A DNA stretch of 64,000 nt from Luteolibacter arcticus (GTDB taxonomy: Bacteria; Verrucomicrobiota; Verrucomicrobiia; Verrucomicrobiales; Akkermansiaceae). Within the stretch, counting starts at the first letter, position 1; each line of letters opens with the position of its first letter. Below the pieces are notes generated by a model. The model did not search any database. It was not told where the DNA came from and worked only from the letters and a program-made list of their open reading frames with translations. Shown here one piece after another: positions 17,673-27,563 of the stretch. Location of the stretch: contig NZ_JAPDDT010000013.1 in NCBI RefSeq assembly GCF_025950235.1, positions 122,699 through 186,698 of the forward strand, read 5' to 3'. The position numbers and the translations under genes are program-made.

Positions 17673-20612
17673 TCAGGGAATGTCCACTCTCAGCCGTGCA
17701 AACAGCGAGGTCTCTTCCACAGGGAGCGGAATCCTGACCCTCACCCGGTCCATCCCTTCACTAGGGAAGTCTTCATCGACCGCAATGGTCACGCCGCCCT
17801 CGCCATGCACGGCATCCGCCCACTCAGCGAGATTGGAGCCATACTGGACATAGGGACCGAAGCTGGCCGAGTCCTCGCTGCGGCGGAAGACGAACTCGAA
17901 GTGGGTGGCGTCTTTGGTCGCGGTCGGAAGCAGGTGGTTCGAGTCGGACCCCGGACCGCTCGGGTCACCGCCGATCACAAATTCGATTCCGTTCGGGATG
18001 CCGTCGAAATCGGAATCGACCGTCGAGCCCGCTCCGCCGATGTTGTTGTCGAATTCCCATGACTGGTAGCCGGACAGGGGTGGATCGACGGTGACAGTGA
18101 GGGTGCCCGAGCCGGCGAAGCGACCACTGGCATGGCTGGCGCCGTAAATGCCAGCGGGATACTGGACGCCCCCGATGTGGAGTTCCGCCACCGTGTCGGT
18201 GCCCGCGAAGCCCAGATTGAGGACGGTACCATTGCTGAGATGGACGTTTGATCCATCGGCGAGGCCGCTTTGGGCGAGCACCAGCGTGCCCTCCACCACG
18301 GTGGTGTCGCCTTCGTAGGATTGACTCCCCGTGAGGGAAAGCGTGCCGGTGCCGTCCTTGTGAAGCGAGCCGGTGCCGCTCACCGCGCCGGTAAAGGTGA
18401 GGATGGTCCCGCTGTCCGTATGTATGGTGGTGGAAGCGGCGGAGAGTTCGACAGGCGAGTCGATGATGGCGCTGCCCAAGTCATCGAACCATGTGGAGCT
18501 GATCCGGCCGCCGTTCATGACGATCGGCTTGGTGCAGACCACGGGGGCGAAGAAATTGCCGAAGCCCAGCGTTCCACCGTTGATCACGATGGTTCCCGGG
18601 TTGCTGTTGTCCACTTGGGTTCCGTTTTCGAAGGAGAACAGCCCGGAGTAGACCTCCATGTCTTTCACCGAGACGTCCGAATCCACGACGCTGATGTGGT
18701 TGTTGCCGACCTTCGTCAGCTTGAAGTTTCCCGCGATGAAGGATCCGTCGCCGCGAACGTCCCAGCGACCGCTCCCGCCGATGGTCGAGTCACTGGCGAG
18801 GGTGAGCTGGCGGACGCCTTGGTTTTGGGCGGCGGCGGCGGTATTGACGATCGCGCCGGCATTGTCCACGCCCTCCCCATTGAGGAAGATGGGTTCGTTT
18901 CCGACCCCGGAGGTGAAGACATCAAGCGTAGCCCCTGCGGTAATGGTGGTGGCTCCAGTGTCGTTGCCCAGGCAGGCCGAGTTTGACGCCGCGATGACGC
19001 CTGCCTGCAAGTTGACCGGGCCGGAGAAACTGCTAGCACCGCTGAGCACGAGCCGGCCATCTCCGGTCTTGGTGAGCGAGCCGGTGCCGGAGATCGTGTT
19101 CGAGATCGCGTTCGGCATCGTGATGGTGCCGCTGCGGTTTACGAGCAGGTTGCCGTTCAGGCTAGTCGCGCCGGTCCCGAAGGTGCCCACGGTGCCGCCG
19201 TTGCCGATCACGACGTTGGAGCCGTCGATGTAAATGGGCCCGCTGTGGGTGTTGGCGTTCGTGAAGGTGACGGTCGAGCCGCCGGTGATGTCGAGTCCCG
19301 CGGAACCGCCGATCCCCGCACCGCTGAAGCTGTAGTTGTCGGGGCCGGTGACGTAAACCGTCGACGGCGTGAGGGTAGCGCCCACCACCACGGATTTGTT
19401 AGAGGAGGTTTCGTCGAAGCGCACGGTGTCGCCCGGGAAGAACTGGGCTGGCGTGCTGGTGCCGGTGAAGAACCAGTTGGAGTTTGTCTGGTTCCAGGTA
19501 TTGCTGCCGGTCGCGGTCCAGACGAGGTCGCCGGGTTCCGAAGTGTCCACTACCAGATCGATGGTCGAGTCCTCGGTGTTGTTCACCAGGGTTCCGGTGA
19601 TCCGGCCGGGCAGGGGAGCAAGCTCGAGCCCTGCGAAACCGAGGCCACCGATCGTGCCGGTGTAGGAGATGAGTGGGTAGGAACCCACGGGGATCTCGCC
19701 TTCCTGCGAGATGTGGATGATGTGCTTGGGAGCGGTCCCAGCGCTCACGGAAAGTCCATCGGGCCCCGTGATTTCCACGTTGTCCTGGACCAAGCCACCC
19801 AAGCGGAACTCCGACGCTTCGTCGGTCGAAAGGTTGGCAGCGCGGAAGCGGGCGTTGGGGCCGAGTTCTACGAAGGAGGTCGGCACGACCCCGCCCTGCA
19901 GCGCGGCGATAATTTCCTCCGCGGTTTCATCCGAGGTGAAATGGACGATCCGCGCCTCGTCGAGATGACCGTCGAAATACGAACCCCCGCCGGGCGAGAC
20001 CGAGAGGTGAGGCGAGGCATGGACCGCGGCACCGCTGAAGGTGCCATTCGCGACCCCATTGACGTAAAAGGTCGTGACGCCGCTTTTGCGGACCAGCGCG
20101 AGATGGACCCAGGTATTCGCTTGGAAAGAATCGGGCACGCCTCCGGGCGGGGCGATCCAGTTCACGTTGTGAGCGCTGGCCGACCAGCCGTTGCCTTCCA
20201 GCGTGAGCTTGTGAGAGCCCGCCTCATTGCCGAGCGTGAAGACATCCGCCCGGGTCTCGTCGGTATTTTCGGCGGCACGGGCGAAGATACCGAAGGCGAA
20301 GTTGTCGGTCGGCAGCGAGGCATACATGTTCCCGGAGTACCAGCCTTGGTTGCCCGGATTGGATGTATCGAGGAAGGCGGTAGAGCCGGTCGCATTCGGA
20401 TGAAACGCGGCGTTGCCGGTACCAGCGTCACCTCCGGAGATGTCGTCGGAGAAGTGGCGGCCGTTGCCGGTGTCGTCCTGCGGTTTGTTGCTGCTTCCAA
20501 GGCTTCCCGCCTCGCCGAGGTGGTATTCGGCGTAGGGATAGATGGCGGCGCGCGCGGCGGTGGCGAGCAAGCAGGCGGTGATCGCGGTGGAAACGATGGG
20601 GCGGGTCTTCAT
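17673..20612 (-). CDS. Secreted LamG / autotransporter-associated beta-strand repeat protein
   Basis: A 979-residue exported protein. I chose the ATG at 20612 because it gives a signal peptide (MKTRPIVSTAITACLLATAARA); the frame stays open 51 codons upstream. Residues 20-230 form a LamG-like jelly-roll (YFDGHLDEARIVHFTSDETAEEI). The middle carries autotransporter-associated beta-strand repeats, for example GTGSLTKTGDGRLVLSGASS and LHKDGTGTLSLTGSQSYEGD. The last 130 residues form the DxDxDGxxNxxE module that ends FARLRV, shared with four other proteins here. Likely surface-exposed; ligand unknown. Confidence 0.88.
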   Translation of the reverse strand: MKTRPIVSTAITACLLATAARAAIYPYAEYHLGEAGSLGSSNKPQDDTGNGRHFSDDISGGDAGTGNAAFHPNATGSTAFLDTSNPGNQGWYSGNMYASLPTDNFAFGIFARAAENTDETRADVFTLGNEAGSHKLTLEGNGWSASAHNVNWIAPPGGVPDSFQANTWVHLALVRKSGVTTFYVNGVANGTFSGAAVHASPHLSVSPGGGSYFDGHLDEARIVHFTSDETAEEIIAALQGGVVPTSFVELGPNARFRAANLSTDEASEFRLGGLVQDNVEITGPDGLSVSAGTAPKHIIHISQEGEIPVGSYPLISYTGTIGGLGFAGLELAPLPGRITGTLVNNTEDSTIDLVVDTSEPGDLVWTATGSNTWNQTNSNWFFTGTSTPAQFFPGDTVRFDETSSNKSVVVGATLTPSTVYVTGPDNYSFSGAGIGGSAGLDITGGSTVTFTNANTHSGPIYIDGSNVVIGNGGTVGTFGTGATSLNGNLLVNRSGTITMPNAISNTISGTGSLTKTGDGRLVLSGASSFSGPVNLQAGVIAASNSACLGNDTGATTITAGATLDVFTSGVGNEPIFLNGEGVDNAGAIVNTAAAAQNQGVRQLTLASDSTIGGSGRWDVRGDGSFIAGNFKLTKVGNNHISVVDSDVSVKDMEVYSGLFSFENGTQVDNSNPGTIVINGGTLGFGNFFAPVVCTKPIVMNGGRISSTWFDDLGSAIIDSPVELSAASTTIHTDSGTILTFTGAVSGTGSLHKDGTGTLSLTGSQSYEGDTTVVEGTLVLAQSGLADGSNVHLSNGTVLNLGFAGTDTVAELHIGGVQYPAGIYGASHASGRFAGSGTLTVTVDPPLSGYQSWEFDNNIGGAGSTVDSDFDGIPNGIEFVIGGDPSGPGSDSNHLLPTATKDATHFEFVFRRSEDSASFGPYVQYGSNLAEWADAVHGEGGVTIAVDEDFPSEGMDRVRVRIPLPVEETSLFARLRVDIP

Positions 20613-20783
20613 GGGTTTATGGATTTCGGCACACGTCCGGCCAAGGGCAATTGCCAGGGCGGAAGACGTGGCTTCGGATGGGTTGGATCTTGGGCAATCC
20701 GTCGTTCCCGGGGTTTCAGGAACGATCCCACTAAAGACCAGTCTGCGGAAATCCGTCAGTCGCATGCTTGGGTGACACGCCGG

Positions 20784-21419
20784 CTAACGGCGATGCCCCA
20801 AGTACTTCACCACCGCTTCCGTCCGGGTGTGGACGTGGAGCTTCTCATAAATCCGGCGGAGGTGGGTGCGCACCGTATCCAGGCTGATGCCAAGCGTGCT
20901 GGCGATCTCCTTGTAGAGAGCGCCATTCGCCAGCAGGGTCAGGATCTCCTGCTCGCGCGGCGAAAGCCGGGATTCCTCCCGCTCGAGAGGTTCCGGCAAG
21001 CGGAAAGAGTCCACCACCTTCCTCGCGATGCTCGGGGACATGGGCGCGCCGCCACTGCGGATCTGCCGGATGGCGTCGCAGAGTTCATCGCCTGCCGCGC
21101 GTTTCAGCAGGTAGCCGGAGGCACCGGCCTTCAGCGCGTCGAAGATCAGGTCGCTTTCCTCATACATGGTCAGCACCAGGATCGGCAGCTTCTTGAAAAG
21201 TGGCTTGAGCGCCGCAATCAGCTCCACGCCGTTCATGCCGGGCAGCCGGATGTCCACCACCAGGATGTCAGGCGGACTGGCCGGCAGGGCGCTCAGGGCT
21301 TCCTCGGCGGAAGGATAAGCCGCCAGAACTTCCATGTCGGGCTGGCTGTCAAAGAGGGCTTGGAGCTCCTCCGCGAGGGGCTTGTTGTCCTCCACGAGGC
21401 TGATGGTGCAGGGGTGCAT
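20784..21419 (-). CDS. LuxR/NarL-family response regulator
   Basis: A 211-residue protein. The receiver domain (residues 1-120) has acidic residues E10-D11, phospho-acceptor D56 (ILVVDIRLPGMNG), T84 and K106. The output domain (about 150-205) is a LuxR helix-turn-helix: LSPREQEILTLLANGALYKE followed by LGISLDTVRTHLRRIYEKL. It is the partner of the histidine kinase just upstream, whose 3' end overlaps its first 127 bases in another frame. Targets unknown; the nearest candidates are the neighbouring secreted-protein genes. Confidence 0.93.
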   Translation of the reverse strand: MHPCTISLVEDNKPLAEELQALFDSQPDMEVLAAYPSAEEALSALPASPPDILVVDIRLPGMNGVELIAALKPLFKKLPILVLTMYEESDLIFDALKAGASGYLLKRAAGDELCDAIRQIRSGGAPMSPSIARKVVDSFRLPEPLEREESRLSPREQEILTLLANGALYKEIASTLGISLDTVRTHLRRIYEKLHVHTRTEAVVKYLGHRR

Positions 21420-23515
21420 GGTTCTGCGGTCGGTGGGACGGTTAGAGTGACGCGGGTGCCGCCCTCCGGCGAGCGGCCGATGATGCAGGTGCCGCCGATT
21501 TCGGCAAGCCGGCCCCGCATGTTAGAGAGCCCGTCGCCAGAAGGGTCGTCGGTTCCAGAGAGCCCCTTGCCATCGTCGCGGATGTCGATCTCGACGGCAT
21601 CGCCGGTCGATCCAACATGGATCGAAACGCGGCTGGCATGGGCGTGCTTCACCACGTTTTGGAGCGCTTCTTTCGCCGCCATCAGCAAGGGATGCCGGAT
21701 GGCGAATGGCAGGACTGAGTCCCGGCGCGCGGAGGTCGATTCGAAATGGCAGGACAGCCCGGCATCGGCCAGATAGCTGGTGGCGTGGTGGCAGAGGTAG
21801 TCGGAAAAACTGCCGAGCGTGTCGTGGCGCGGGTTCACTGCCCAGACGATCTGGTCCAAGGCATCCACCGTGCCGCGGGCCTCGCCGGCGAGCTTCGTGA
21901 GCAACGACGGCTCATGCCCGGGCACGCGCTTGATACGGTCTGCCAGCAACGCCATGTGGGTAAGTCGCGCGCCGATGTCATCGTGCATGTCGCGGGCGAT
22001 CCTCAGCCGGTCTTGCTCAATCGCACGTGCTGCTTGGGCGAGCTGCAACTTGTGGTGAAGGCGGCGCACCGAAAGCCACCATGCGGCACCCGCAGCCAGA
22101 ATGAGCGACCCGCAGGCGATCATTCCAACGCGGACCGGATTCCTCCACCACGCGCGGGGAACGGAGAAGAGATGAGATTGGATGCTGCGGCTCCAGCGGC
22201 CGTCGGTGTGGCGCGCTTGGAATTCGATGGGATAGATCCCGGGCTCGTCGGTGGAAATGGTGGCCATCTCACCGGTGCCGCATTCTTGCCACGGGGCATT
22301 CACGGCGGACTGGCGCCAGCGGAAGGCGAGCAGTTCCGGGGCGGCGTCGTCTTTCCCGGCAGCCAGCGTGAAGCCGAGGGTCTGCGTGCCGGGCGGCGGT
22401 TCCTTCAGTCCGATCTCGCGGCCGTCTGCATGGAATCCGGTGATGCGCGGATGGAGCTTGGGATAGACCTCGAACTCGCTCACTTGCGGCCGGCAGAAGG
22501 CGTCGATGGGATTCAGCACCCGGACGAAGCGTCCCGAAAAGCTCGTGCCCGTTCCGTCCTCCGCTTGGATCACGTCGCGACCGCCGGGCGGCACGTGCGA
22601 CCCATCCTGCCGCATTCGCGCGCGCCAGCGGACCGCTCCCGGCTGGCCGGTGCCGTCGTCATCCAGCACCTGCAACTCATAGTCGCCCAGTCGCTCGGGA
22701 GCGGTGCCATCCAGACGGCCGCGCAGCACGATGTAGTCGAGCGGCCGCGTCGCACCGAGGTCCACCTCATAGTAGAAATCCCGCGCCGGCTGCCAGTCGG
22801 GAGGATGCGAAAAGGTGGCGATGAAGCCATCTGTTAGGAAGTGGGGATAGAGTCCCTCGTAGACCTCGCCGGACGACTTGACCGGCCGGCCGAGCGCCAG
22901 ATTGGTCGAGCGCAGGGGATCGACTTGGACCTGGAATTCGTTGATCACGCAATTTCCGTTGCGGCTGCGGCCGATGACTTTTTGTCCGCTGATGTGGCTC
23001 GCTTCCACCGGCATCAAGCGTAATCGGAAGCCGGTCACGCCGGTCAGCGCGGCCGGGGCCCGCAGGGTCAGCACCGCTTGGTCGAGCCCGCCCGCGAGGT
23101 AAATCCAGTCGCCCTCGGAGCGGGCCAGCAGGGGATTGCGGGGAAAGGAATCCATGAGCACCTGGCTCGGTCTTAGCGGCTTCCAGTTGCCGCCCCAGGA
23201 GGGCTTTTCATCGGACGTCACCGCCAGTTCCAACTGCGCGGGATAGGTGCCTTTCTCTTTCGAAACATGCCAGGTCATCACCTGGAACACTTGCGCGGAC
23301 ACCGGCTTCTCGGTGGCGAAAACGATCACCTGCTCCTGGAACTGCGCCCGGTCCATGTCCAAGCCGTTGTCCGGACTGACGTCGCCATCGGTCAGCTCGG
23401 AGAGCGGATGGCCGAAATTCATCTGGGTGGACTCCACCACGCGCAGCGGCAGCAGCGGCGCCGCATGGACGCAGCTTGCCAGCAACAGCGCTCGAATGGC
23501 GGATTTCAGGAACAT
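21293..23515 (-). CDS. Membrane histidine kinase with discoidin-like sensor and HisKA_3 core
   Basis: About 740 residues from the ATG at 23515, which gives a signal sequence (MFLKSAIRALLLASCVHAAP); upstream in-frame starts exist up to 23611. Residues 20-330 contain two discoidin-like beta-sandwich segments (for example LGRPVKSSGEVYEGLYPHFL). A Y_Y_Y-like segment ends near residue 450 and a helix follows around 460-482. The kinase core has His511 in ARDMHDDIGARLTHM and the ATP-binding motifs DDGKG and GDGLSNMRGRLAEIGG. The C-terminal 42 residues lie inside the response-regulator gene. The sensor suggests carbohydrate or surface sensing. Confidence 0.88.
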   Translation of the reverse strand: MFLKSAIRALLLASCVHAAPLLPLRVVESTQMNFGHPLSELTDGDVSPDNGLDMDRAQFQEQVIVFATEKPVSAQVFQVMTWHVSKEKGTYPAQLELAVTSDEKPSWGGNWKPLRPSQVLMDSFPRNPLLARSEGDWIYLAGGLDQAVLTLRAPAALTGVTGFRLRLMPVEASHISGQKVIGRSRNGNCVINEFQVQVDPLRSTNLALGRPVKSSGEVYEGLYPHFLTDGFIATFSHPPDWQPARDFYYEVDLGATRPLDYIVLRGRLDGTAPERLGDYELQVLDDDGTGQPGAVRWRARMRQDGSHVPPGGRDVIQAEDGTGTSFSGRFVRVLNPIDAFCRPQVSEFEVYPKLHPRITGFHADGREIGLKEPPPGTQTLGFTLAAGKDDAAPELLAFRWRQSAVNAPWQECGTGEMATISTDEPGIYPIEFQARHTDGRWSRSIQSHLFSVPRAWWRNPVRVGMIACGSLILAAGAAWWLSVRRLHHKLQLAQAARAIEQDRLRIARDMHDDIGARLTHMALLADRIKRVPGHEPSLLTKLAGEARGTVDALDQIVWAVNPRHDTLGSFSDYLCHHATSYLADAGLSCHFESTSARRDSVLPFAIRHPLLMAAKEALQNVVKHAHASRVSIHVGSTGDAVEIDIRDDGKGLSGTDDPSGDGLSNMRGRLAEIGGTCIIGRSPEGGTRVTLTVPPTAEPCTPAPSASWRTTSPSRRSSKPSLTASPTWKFWRLILPPRKP

Positions 23516-23622
23516 GGCCTGTAGCCACACTGACAGTCTTCCCCGGGCGATCAAGAGTCGCATGAACATGCGATATCCGCGCCCGGAAGGCGACAGCCAT
23601 CTCTCTGGCAAGGGCGCGCTCC

Positions 23623-24921
23623 TCAGACCTTGTCGAAAACCCCGTTCGAGTCGCCGATGCGCTGGGCCTTCGCTCCCATGCGGTCGAGCAGCGAGAGGTA
23701 AAGGTTGGTCATCGGCGTGCCCTTCGGCGCCTCGATCACCCGGCCGGGTTTGAGGGAACCGTTGCCTTTCCCGGCAAGCAGCACTGGCAGGTCGTCGTGG
23801 TTGTGACGGTTGCCGTCGGCAATGCCACCGCCATAGACGATCATCGAGTGGTCGAGCAGCGAGCCATCGCCGTCCGGAGTGTCGCGCATCTTCTTCAGGA
23901 AATAGGCGAGTTGCTCGACGTAGAAGCGGTCGATCTTGCCGATGTTCTCCAGCGTCTGTGGATTGCTGCGATGGTGGGACAGTTCGTGGTGGGCGGAGTG
24001 GACCTCGATTTCCGGGAAGGTCCGGTTCGAGCCGTCGTGCGCGAGCAGGAAGGTGGAGATGCGCGTGGTGTCGGTCTGGAAGGCGAGATGCATCAGATCG
24101 AACATCATCCGCATGTGCTCGCCGTAGGTTTCCGGGATGCCGTTGGGGCGCTTGTCTTCCGGCACCTCGGTCCGGAATTTTTCCGCGCGCTCGATCCGCT
24201 GCTCCACATCGCGCACGGCCGTGAGGTATTCGTCCATCTTGCCGCGGTCGGTGGAGCCGAGGCGGGTTTGAAGGCGCTTGGCATCCGCCATCACGAAATC
24301 GAGGATGCTCTTGCGATAGGCGCGGCGGCGGGAGTCTTCCTTCTCGTTGCCGGAGCCGAACATCTTTTCAAAGACAAGCCGCGGATCGCGCTCCGCCGGG
24401 GCCGGGGTGGAGTCGTTGATCCAGGAAAGGTTGAACTGGTAGGCGCAGGAGTAGCCGGAGTCGCAATTGCCGGAACTGCGCGCGGGATCGGTGGAAAGTT
24501 CCAGCGATGGGAGCCGGGTGAGATGGCCGACCTGGCGGGCGGCAATCTGATCGACCGATTCGCCGAGTTCGACGTCCGCGCCGGCGGTTTTACGCGCTTG
24601 GCATCCGGTGAGGAAGGTGGCGTTGGCCCGGGCATGGTCGCCGGCGCCGTCGCCATTGGCGGAGGCCTTGTCGTGGTCGAGTCCGCGCAAGATGGAGAAG
24701 TGCTCGCGAAGTTCTGCGAGCGGCTCGAGCGTCTTGGAGATCGCGTAATCCTTGCCGCCGCCGGTGGGACGCCACAAGTCCAGGTTCACGCCATTCGGAA
24801 TGTAGATGTAGGCCATCCGCGTGGGCGATGCTGCTTTTGCTGCCGTCTGGGCCAGCGAAGGGAACGCTGGAACGGCCAAGGTGGCGGCGATGCTTTTCAG
24901 GAACGTGCGGCGCGGGGTCAT
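23623..24921 (-). CDS. DUF1552 domain protein, Tat-type export signal
   Basis: A 432-residue protein. It starts MTPRRTFLKSIAATLAVPAF, a twin-arginine-like signal common in this family. Family marks include RMAYIYIPNGVNLDLW, FSILRGLDHDKA, HARANATFLTGCQARKTAGA, SGYSCAYQFNLSW and YGGGIADGNRHNHDDLPVLL. DUF1552 proteins almost always sit beside a DUF1592/DUF1585 cytochrome-like protein in Planctomycetes and Verrucomicrobia; that partner starts 41 bases upstream here. The pair resembles the DUF1501/DUF1800 and DUF1501/DUF1553 pairs, with a role in polysaccharide or sulfate ester use often proposed but not shown. Confidence 0.93.
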   Translation of the reverse strand: MTPRRTFLKSIAATLAVPAFPSLAQTAAKAASPTRMAYIYIPNGVNLDLWRPTGGGKDYAISKTLEPLAELREHFSILRGLDHDKASANGDGAGDHARANATFLTGCQARKTAGADVELGESVDQIAARQVGHLTRLPSLELSTDPARSSGNCDSGYSCAYQFNLSWINDSTPAPAERDPRLVFEKMFGSGNEKEDSRRRAYRKSILDFVMADAKRLQTRLGSTDRGKMDEYLTAVRDVEQRIERAEKFRTEVPEDKRPNGIPETYGEHMRMMFDLMHLAFQTDTTRISTFLLAHDGSNRTFPEIEVHSAHHELSHHRSNPQTLENIGKIDRFYVEQLAYFLKKMRDTPDGDGSLLDHSMIVYGGGIADGNRHNHDDLPVLLAGKGNGSLKPGRVIEAPKGTPMTNLYLSLLDRMGAKAQRIGDSNGVFDKV

Positions 24922-24962
24922 GGCGGTGGAGATGGTGGATAGTGGATGGCAGATGGAAGATA

Positions 24963-27260
24963 TTAGGAATCGCCACGGCGGTATTGGAAGGGGACGGAGT
25001 CGATCAGAGCGCGGAGCATGGCGCGCGAGCTGCCGCCAGCGGCTTCAGTGTCGGCGACGATCTTGTCGAGGGCCGGCTTGTCGTACCAGTCGAGCCCGCG
25101 GCCCAGCGAGTAGGTAAGGAGCTTTGAAGCGACCGAGCGATGGAAGTCCGAACGGTGGTCTTCGACGAGCACCTTGCGGAGTTCATCGACGCCGTGGAAT
25201 TTCCGGCCGTCGACGAGTTCTCCGGAGGCGTCGATCTCCTTGCCTCCATCGCGGTCGCGCCACGCGCCGGTGGCGTCGAAGTTCTCCAGCCCGAAGCCGA
25301 TCGGGTCCATCAAGGCATGGCAGGAAGCACACGAAGGATCCTCACGATGCTTCTCCAATTGCTCGCGGAGGCTGCGTTGGTCGCCATGGCGGGATGGCGG
25401 CTCAAGCTGCGGGACGTTCGGCGGGGGCGGGGGAGGGGCGGTGTCGAGCAGGTTTTCCAGCACGTACTTCCCGCGCAATACCGGTGAAGTACGAAGCGGA
25501 TAGGAGGTCAGGAGATGGAACGATCCTTGGCCGAGGATACCGCGGCGGCGGCTGTCCTTCAGCTCGACCTTGCGGAACTCCCCGCCGCGCACATCGGGGA
25601 TGCCGTAGTGGCGGGCGAGGTCCTCGTTGATGAAGGTGAAGTCCGCATCGAGCAGTGTGGTCATCGGGAGGTCCTCGCGGATGACGTGGGCGAAGAGCAT
25701 CTCGGTTTCGCGCCGCATCGCATCCCGCAATCGCGGATTGAAGCCAGGGAAGGCGCGCTTGGCAGGCTGCGATGACGGCACGTCGCGCAGACGCAGCCAT
25801 TGGCCGGTGAAGTTGGAAACGAATTGCCGCGAGCGCTTGTCGGCGATCAAGCGATTGATCTCACCGGCCAGGTTCTTCCGCAGCTCGCCGCGATTCGCCA
25901 GCTCCATCAACTGCTGGTCCGGCATGCTGCTCCAGAAGAGATACGACAGCCGCGTGGCCAGGGCGTGCTCATCGATCAGGTGGATCTTCTTCGCATTGTC
26001 AGGCTCGGGTTGGGGTTCCTCGCGATAGAGGAAGGACGGCGAAACCAGCATCGCCTCCAAGGCTAGCCGCACTCCGTGCTCGACGCCCTGGTCCTTTGCC
26101 AACGAGACGAGTTCAAGGTAGCGCGTCACCTCGCCGTCGCGTGTCGGACGGCGGAAGGCCTTTCTCGCGAACTGGTTCAGGACACTCAATGCGTAGGCCC
26201 GGTCATTTTCGCCGGGCTTTCGCTCGGTGAAGATCCGCCGGTGACTTTCCGGCTTCGGCAGCGGTGGGCCATCCAGCGGTCCTGTGATCGTGATCGAGTT
26301 GACCATCAGGTTGCGATCCCGGCGCGAGCGGTCGGGATGATTTTCGTCGTAGAAGTCATTGGTGAACGAGACTCCGATCGAAAGCGGCTCCTTTTCTTCG
26401 ATGCGGATTTCGTGAGCGTAGTCTTTTGGCCGGTCCATCGGGGCATCGACCTTCCACTCGTGGACTTTCTTGCCCTCGATCTCCAGCTCCATGGCCGGCG
26501 GTCCGTCGCCGCCGAGTGTGCCGCAAGCCTTCACCGTCACCTGATATTTGCCCCGTCGCAGTGGCCGGTAGACGGTCTCCGCGGTCCCGGCTTTGAAAAG
26601 GTAGTGGCCCTCTTCCGAGCGCTGGCCGTTGCCCTTCAAATCGCGGCCGTTGGTCCGCGTCTCGGGCGGCGGCATCGCGCCGGGCTTCACGGTCTTGTCG
26701 AGTGCCACGCGGGCGGCTTCGAGGTAGCGTTCGAGGTGCGCCGGGGAAAGCGTGAGCACGTCGCCGATGTTGTCGAAGCCGTAGCCCGAGTCATCCGGCG
26801 GGATCAGGTCCATGATGTTCACTTCGACGCCTAACAGATCGCGGAGAGTGTTCTGATATTCGACGCGATTCAGTCGTCGCAAGGTCACCCGGCCGGGATC
26901 CGGATGCTTCGGATCGACCGGAAACACCGCGTCATCGATCCAGGCGAGCAGTTTCTCCCGCTCCGCGACGGTCGGCTGATCCTCATCGAGCGGTGGCATC
27001 AGCCGGTGCTTGAGGTGGTCGCGGATGCGCTTCCAGACCTCGCGGTTCTGCTGCATTTGCTTGATCGAGCCGAAACGGTCGAGGGCAAGCTCGCCCTTCT
27101 TGATCCCATCACCGTGGCAGTCGTAGCAGTAGGTCTCGAGGAGCGGCAGCGCTTCGCTTTTCCAACGCGCTTCGACGGTGGTCTGAGCATGACCCGAGCT
27201 ACCTGCAGTGACAGCCATCACGGCGGCTTGCATCAGAAGAGAGCGGGTGTTTTCAAGCAT
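24963..27260 (-). CDS. DUF1587/DUF1592/DUF1588/DUF1585 planctomycete-type cytochrome c protein
   Basis: A 765-residue exported protein with a signal peptide ending near residue 25. The haem motif CYDCH lies at residues 45-49. The body follows the standard order: DUF1587 (TLRRLNRVEYQNTLRDLLGV), a PA14/CBM-like insert near residues 220-330, DUF1592 (FARKAFRRPTRDGEVTRYLE and LVSPSFLYR), then DUF1588 with a second haem-like CASCHALMDPIGFGLENFD, and DUF1585 at the C-terminus. It is probably periplasmic and redox active. It is upstream of DUF1552 in the same operon. Nothing in it is truncated. Confidence 0.93.
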   Translation of the reverse strand: MLENTRSLLMQAAVMAVTAGSSGHAQTTVEARWKSEALPLLETYCYDCHGDGIKKGELALDRFGSIKQMQQNREVWKRIRDHLKHRLMPPLDEDQPTVAEREKLLAWIDDAVFPVDPKHPDPGRVTLRRLNRVEYQNTLRDLLGVEVNIMDLIPPDDSGYGFDNIGDVLTLSPAHLERYLEAARVALDKTVKPGAMPPPETRTNGRDLKGNGQRSEEGHYLFKAGTAETVYRPLRRGKYQVTVKACGTLGGDGPPAMELEIEGKKVHEWKVDAPMDRPKDYAHEIRIEEKEPLSIGVSFTNDFYDENHPDRSRRDRNLMVNSITITGPLDGPPLPKPESHRRIFTERKPGENDRAYALSVLNQFARKAFRRPTRDGEVTRYLELVSLAKDQGVEHGVRLALEAMLVSPSFLYREEPQPEPDNAKKIHLIDEHALATRLSYLFWSSMPDQQLMELANRGELRKNLAGEINRLIADKRSRQFVSNFTGQWLRLRDVPSSQPAKRAFPGFNPRLRDAMRRETEMLFAHVIREDLPMTTLLDADFTFINEDLARHYGIPDVRGGEFRKVELKDSRRRGILGQGSFHLLTSYPLRTSPVLRGKYVLENLLDTAPPPPPPNVPQLEPPSRHGDQRSLREQLEKHREDPSCASCHALMDPIGFGLENFDATGAWRDRDGGKEIDASGELVDGRKFHGVDELRKVLVEDHRSDFHRSVASKLLTYSLGRGLDWYDKPALDKIVADTEAAGGSSRAMLRALIDSVPFQYRRGDS

Positions 27261-27563
27261 GCGACGCGATTCCTACGGCTGCTTTCGCGCCAAATTCGCA
27301 GGAAATTACAGGTTCGCGCACAAATTGTGGTTCGTTGGGGGCCGCCCCAGAATTCTCGAGCCCCCGGTGAGGCTTTCTGAACCTCCTCAGGCAGGTGACG
27401 TTTTCGCCTCAAAAGGCACGACTAGGTCCTCGGATTCATTTTCGGATCATTGAAATTCAGCCGGCGATATAAGTAATTACCTGCACATGCTGTGGCGGGA
27501 AAGACCTTGTCGGACAAGAATCGTCCGTCAGGATCGCGGCAGGACGGATTCTCCCAACCGCCA
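27261..27563. other. Intergenic region between divergent genes
   Basis: About 300 bases between the start of the DUF1592 gene (minus) and the next gene (plus). A GTG at 27492 opens the plus-strand frame 24 codons early. It must hold both promoters, but I see no convincing box pair, repeat or RNA gene. Confidence 0.4.

Noticed and set aside
19245..21776. Plus-strand open frame of 843 codons
   Set aside because: Antisense to the LamG and two-component genes, both of which have clear families.
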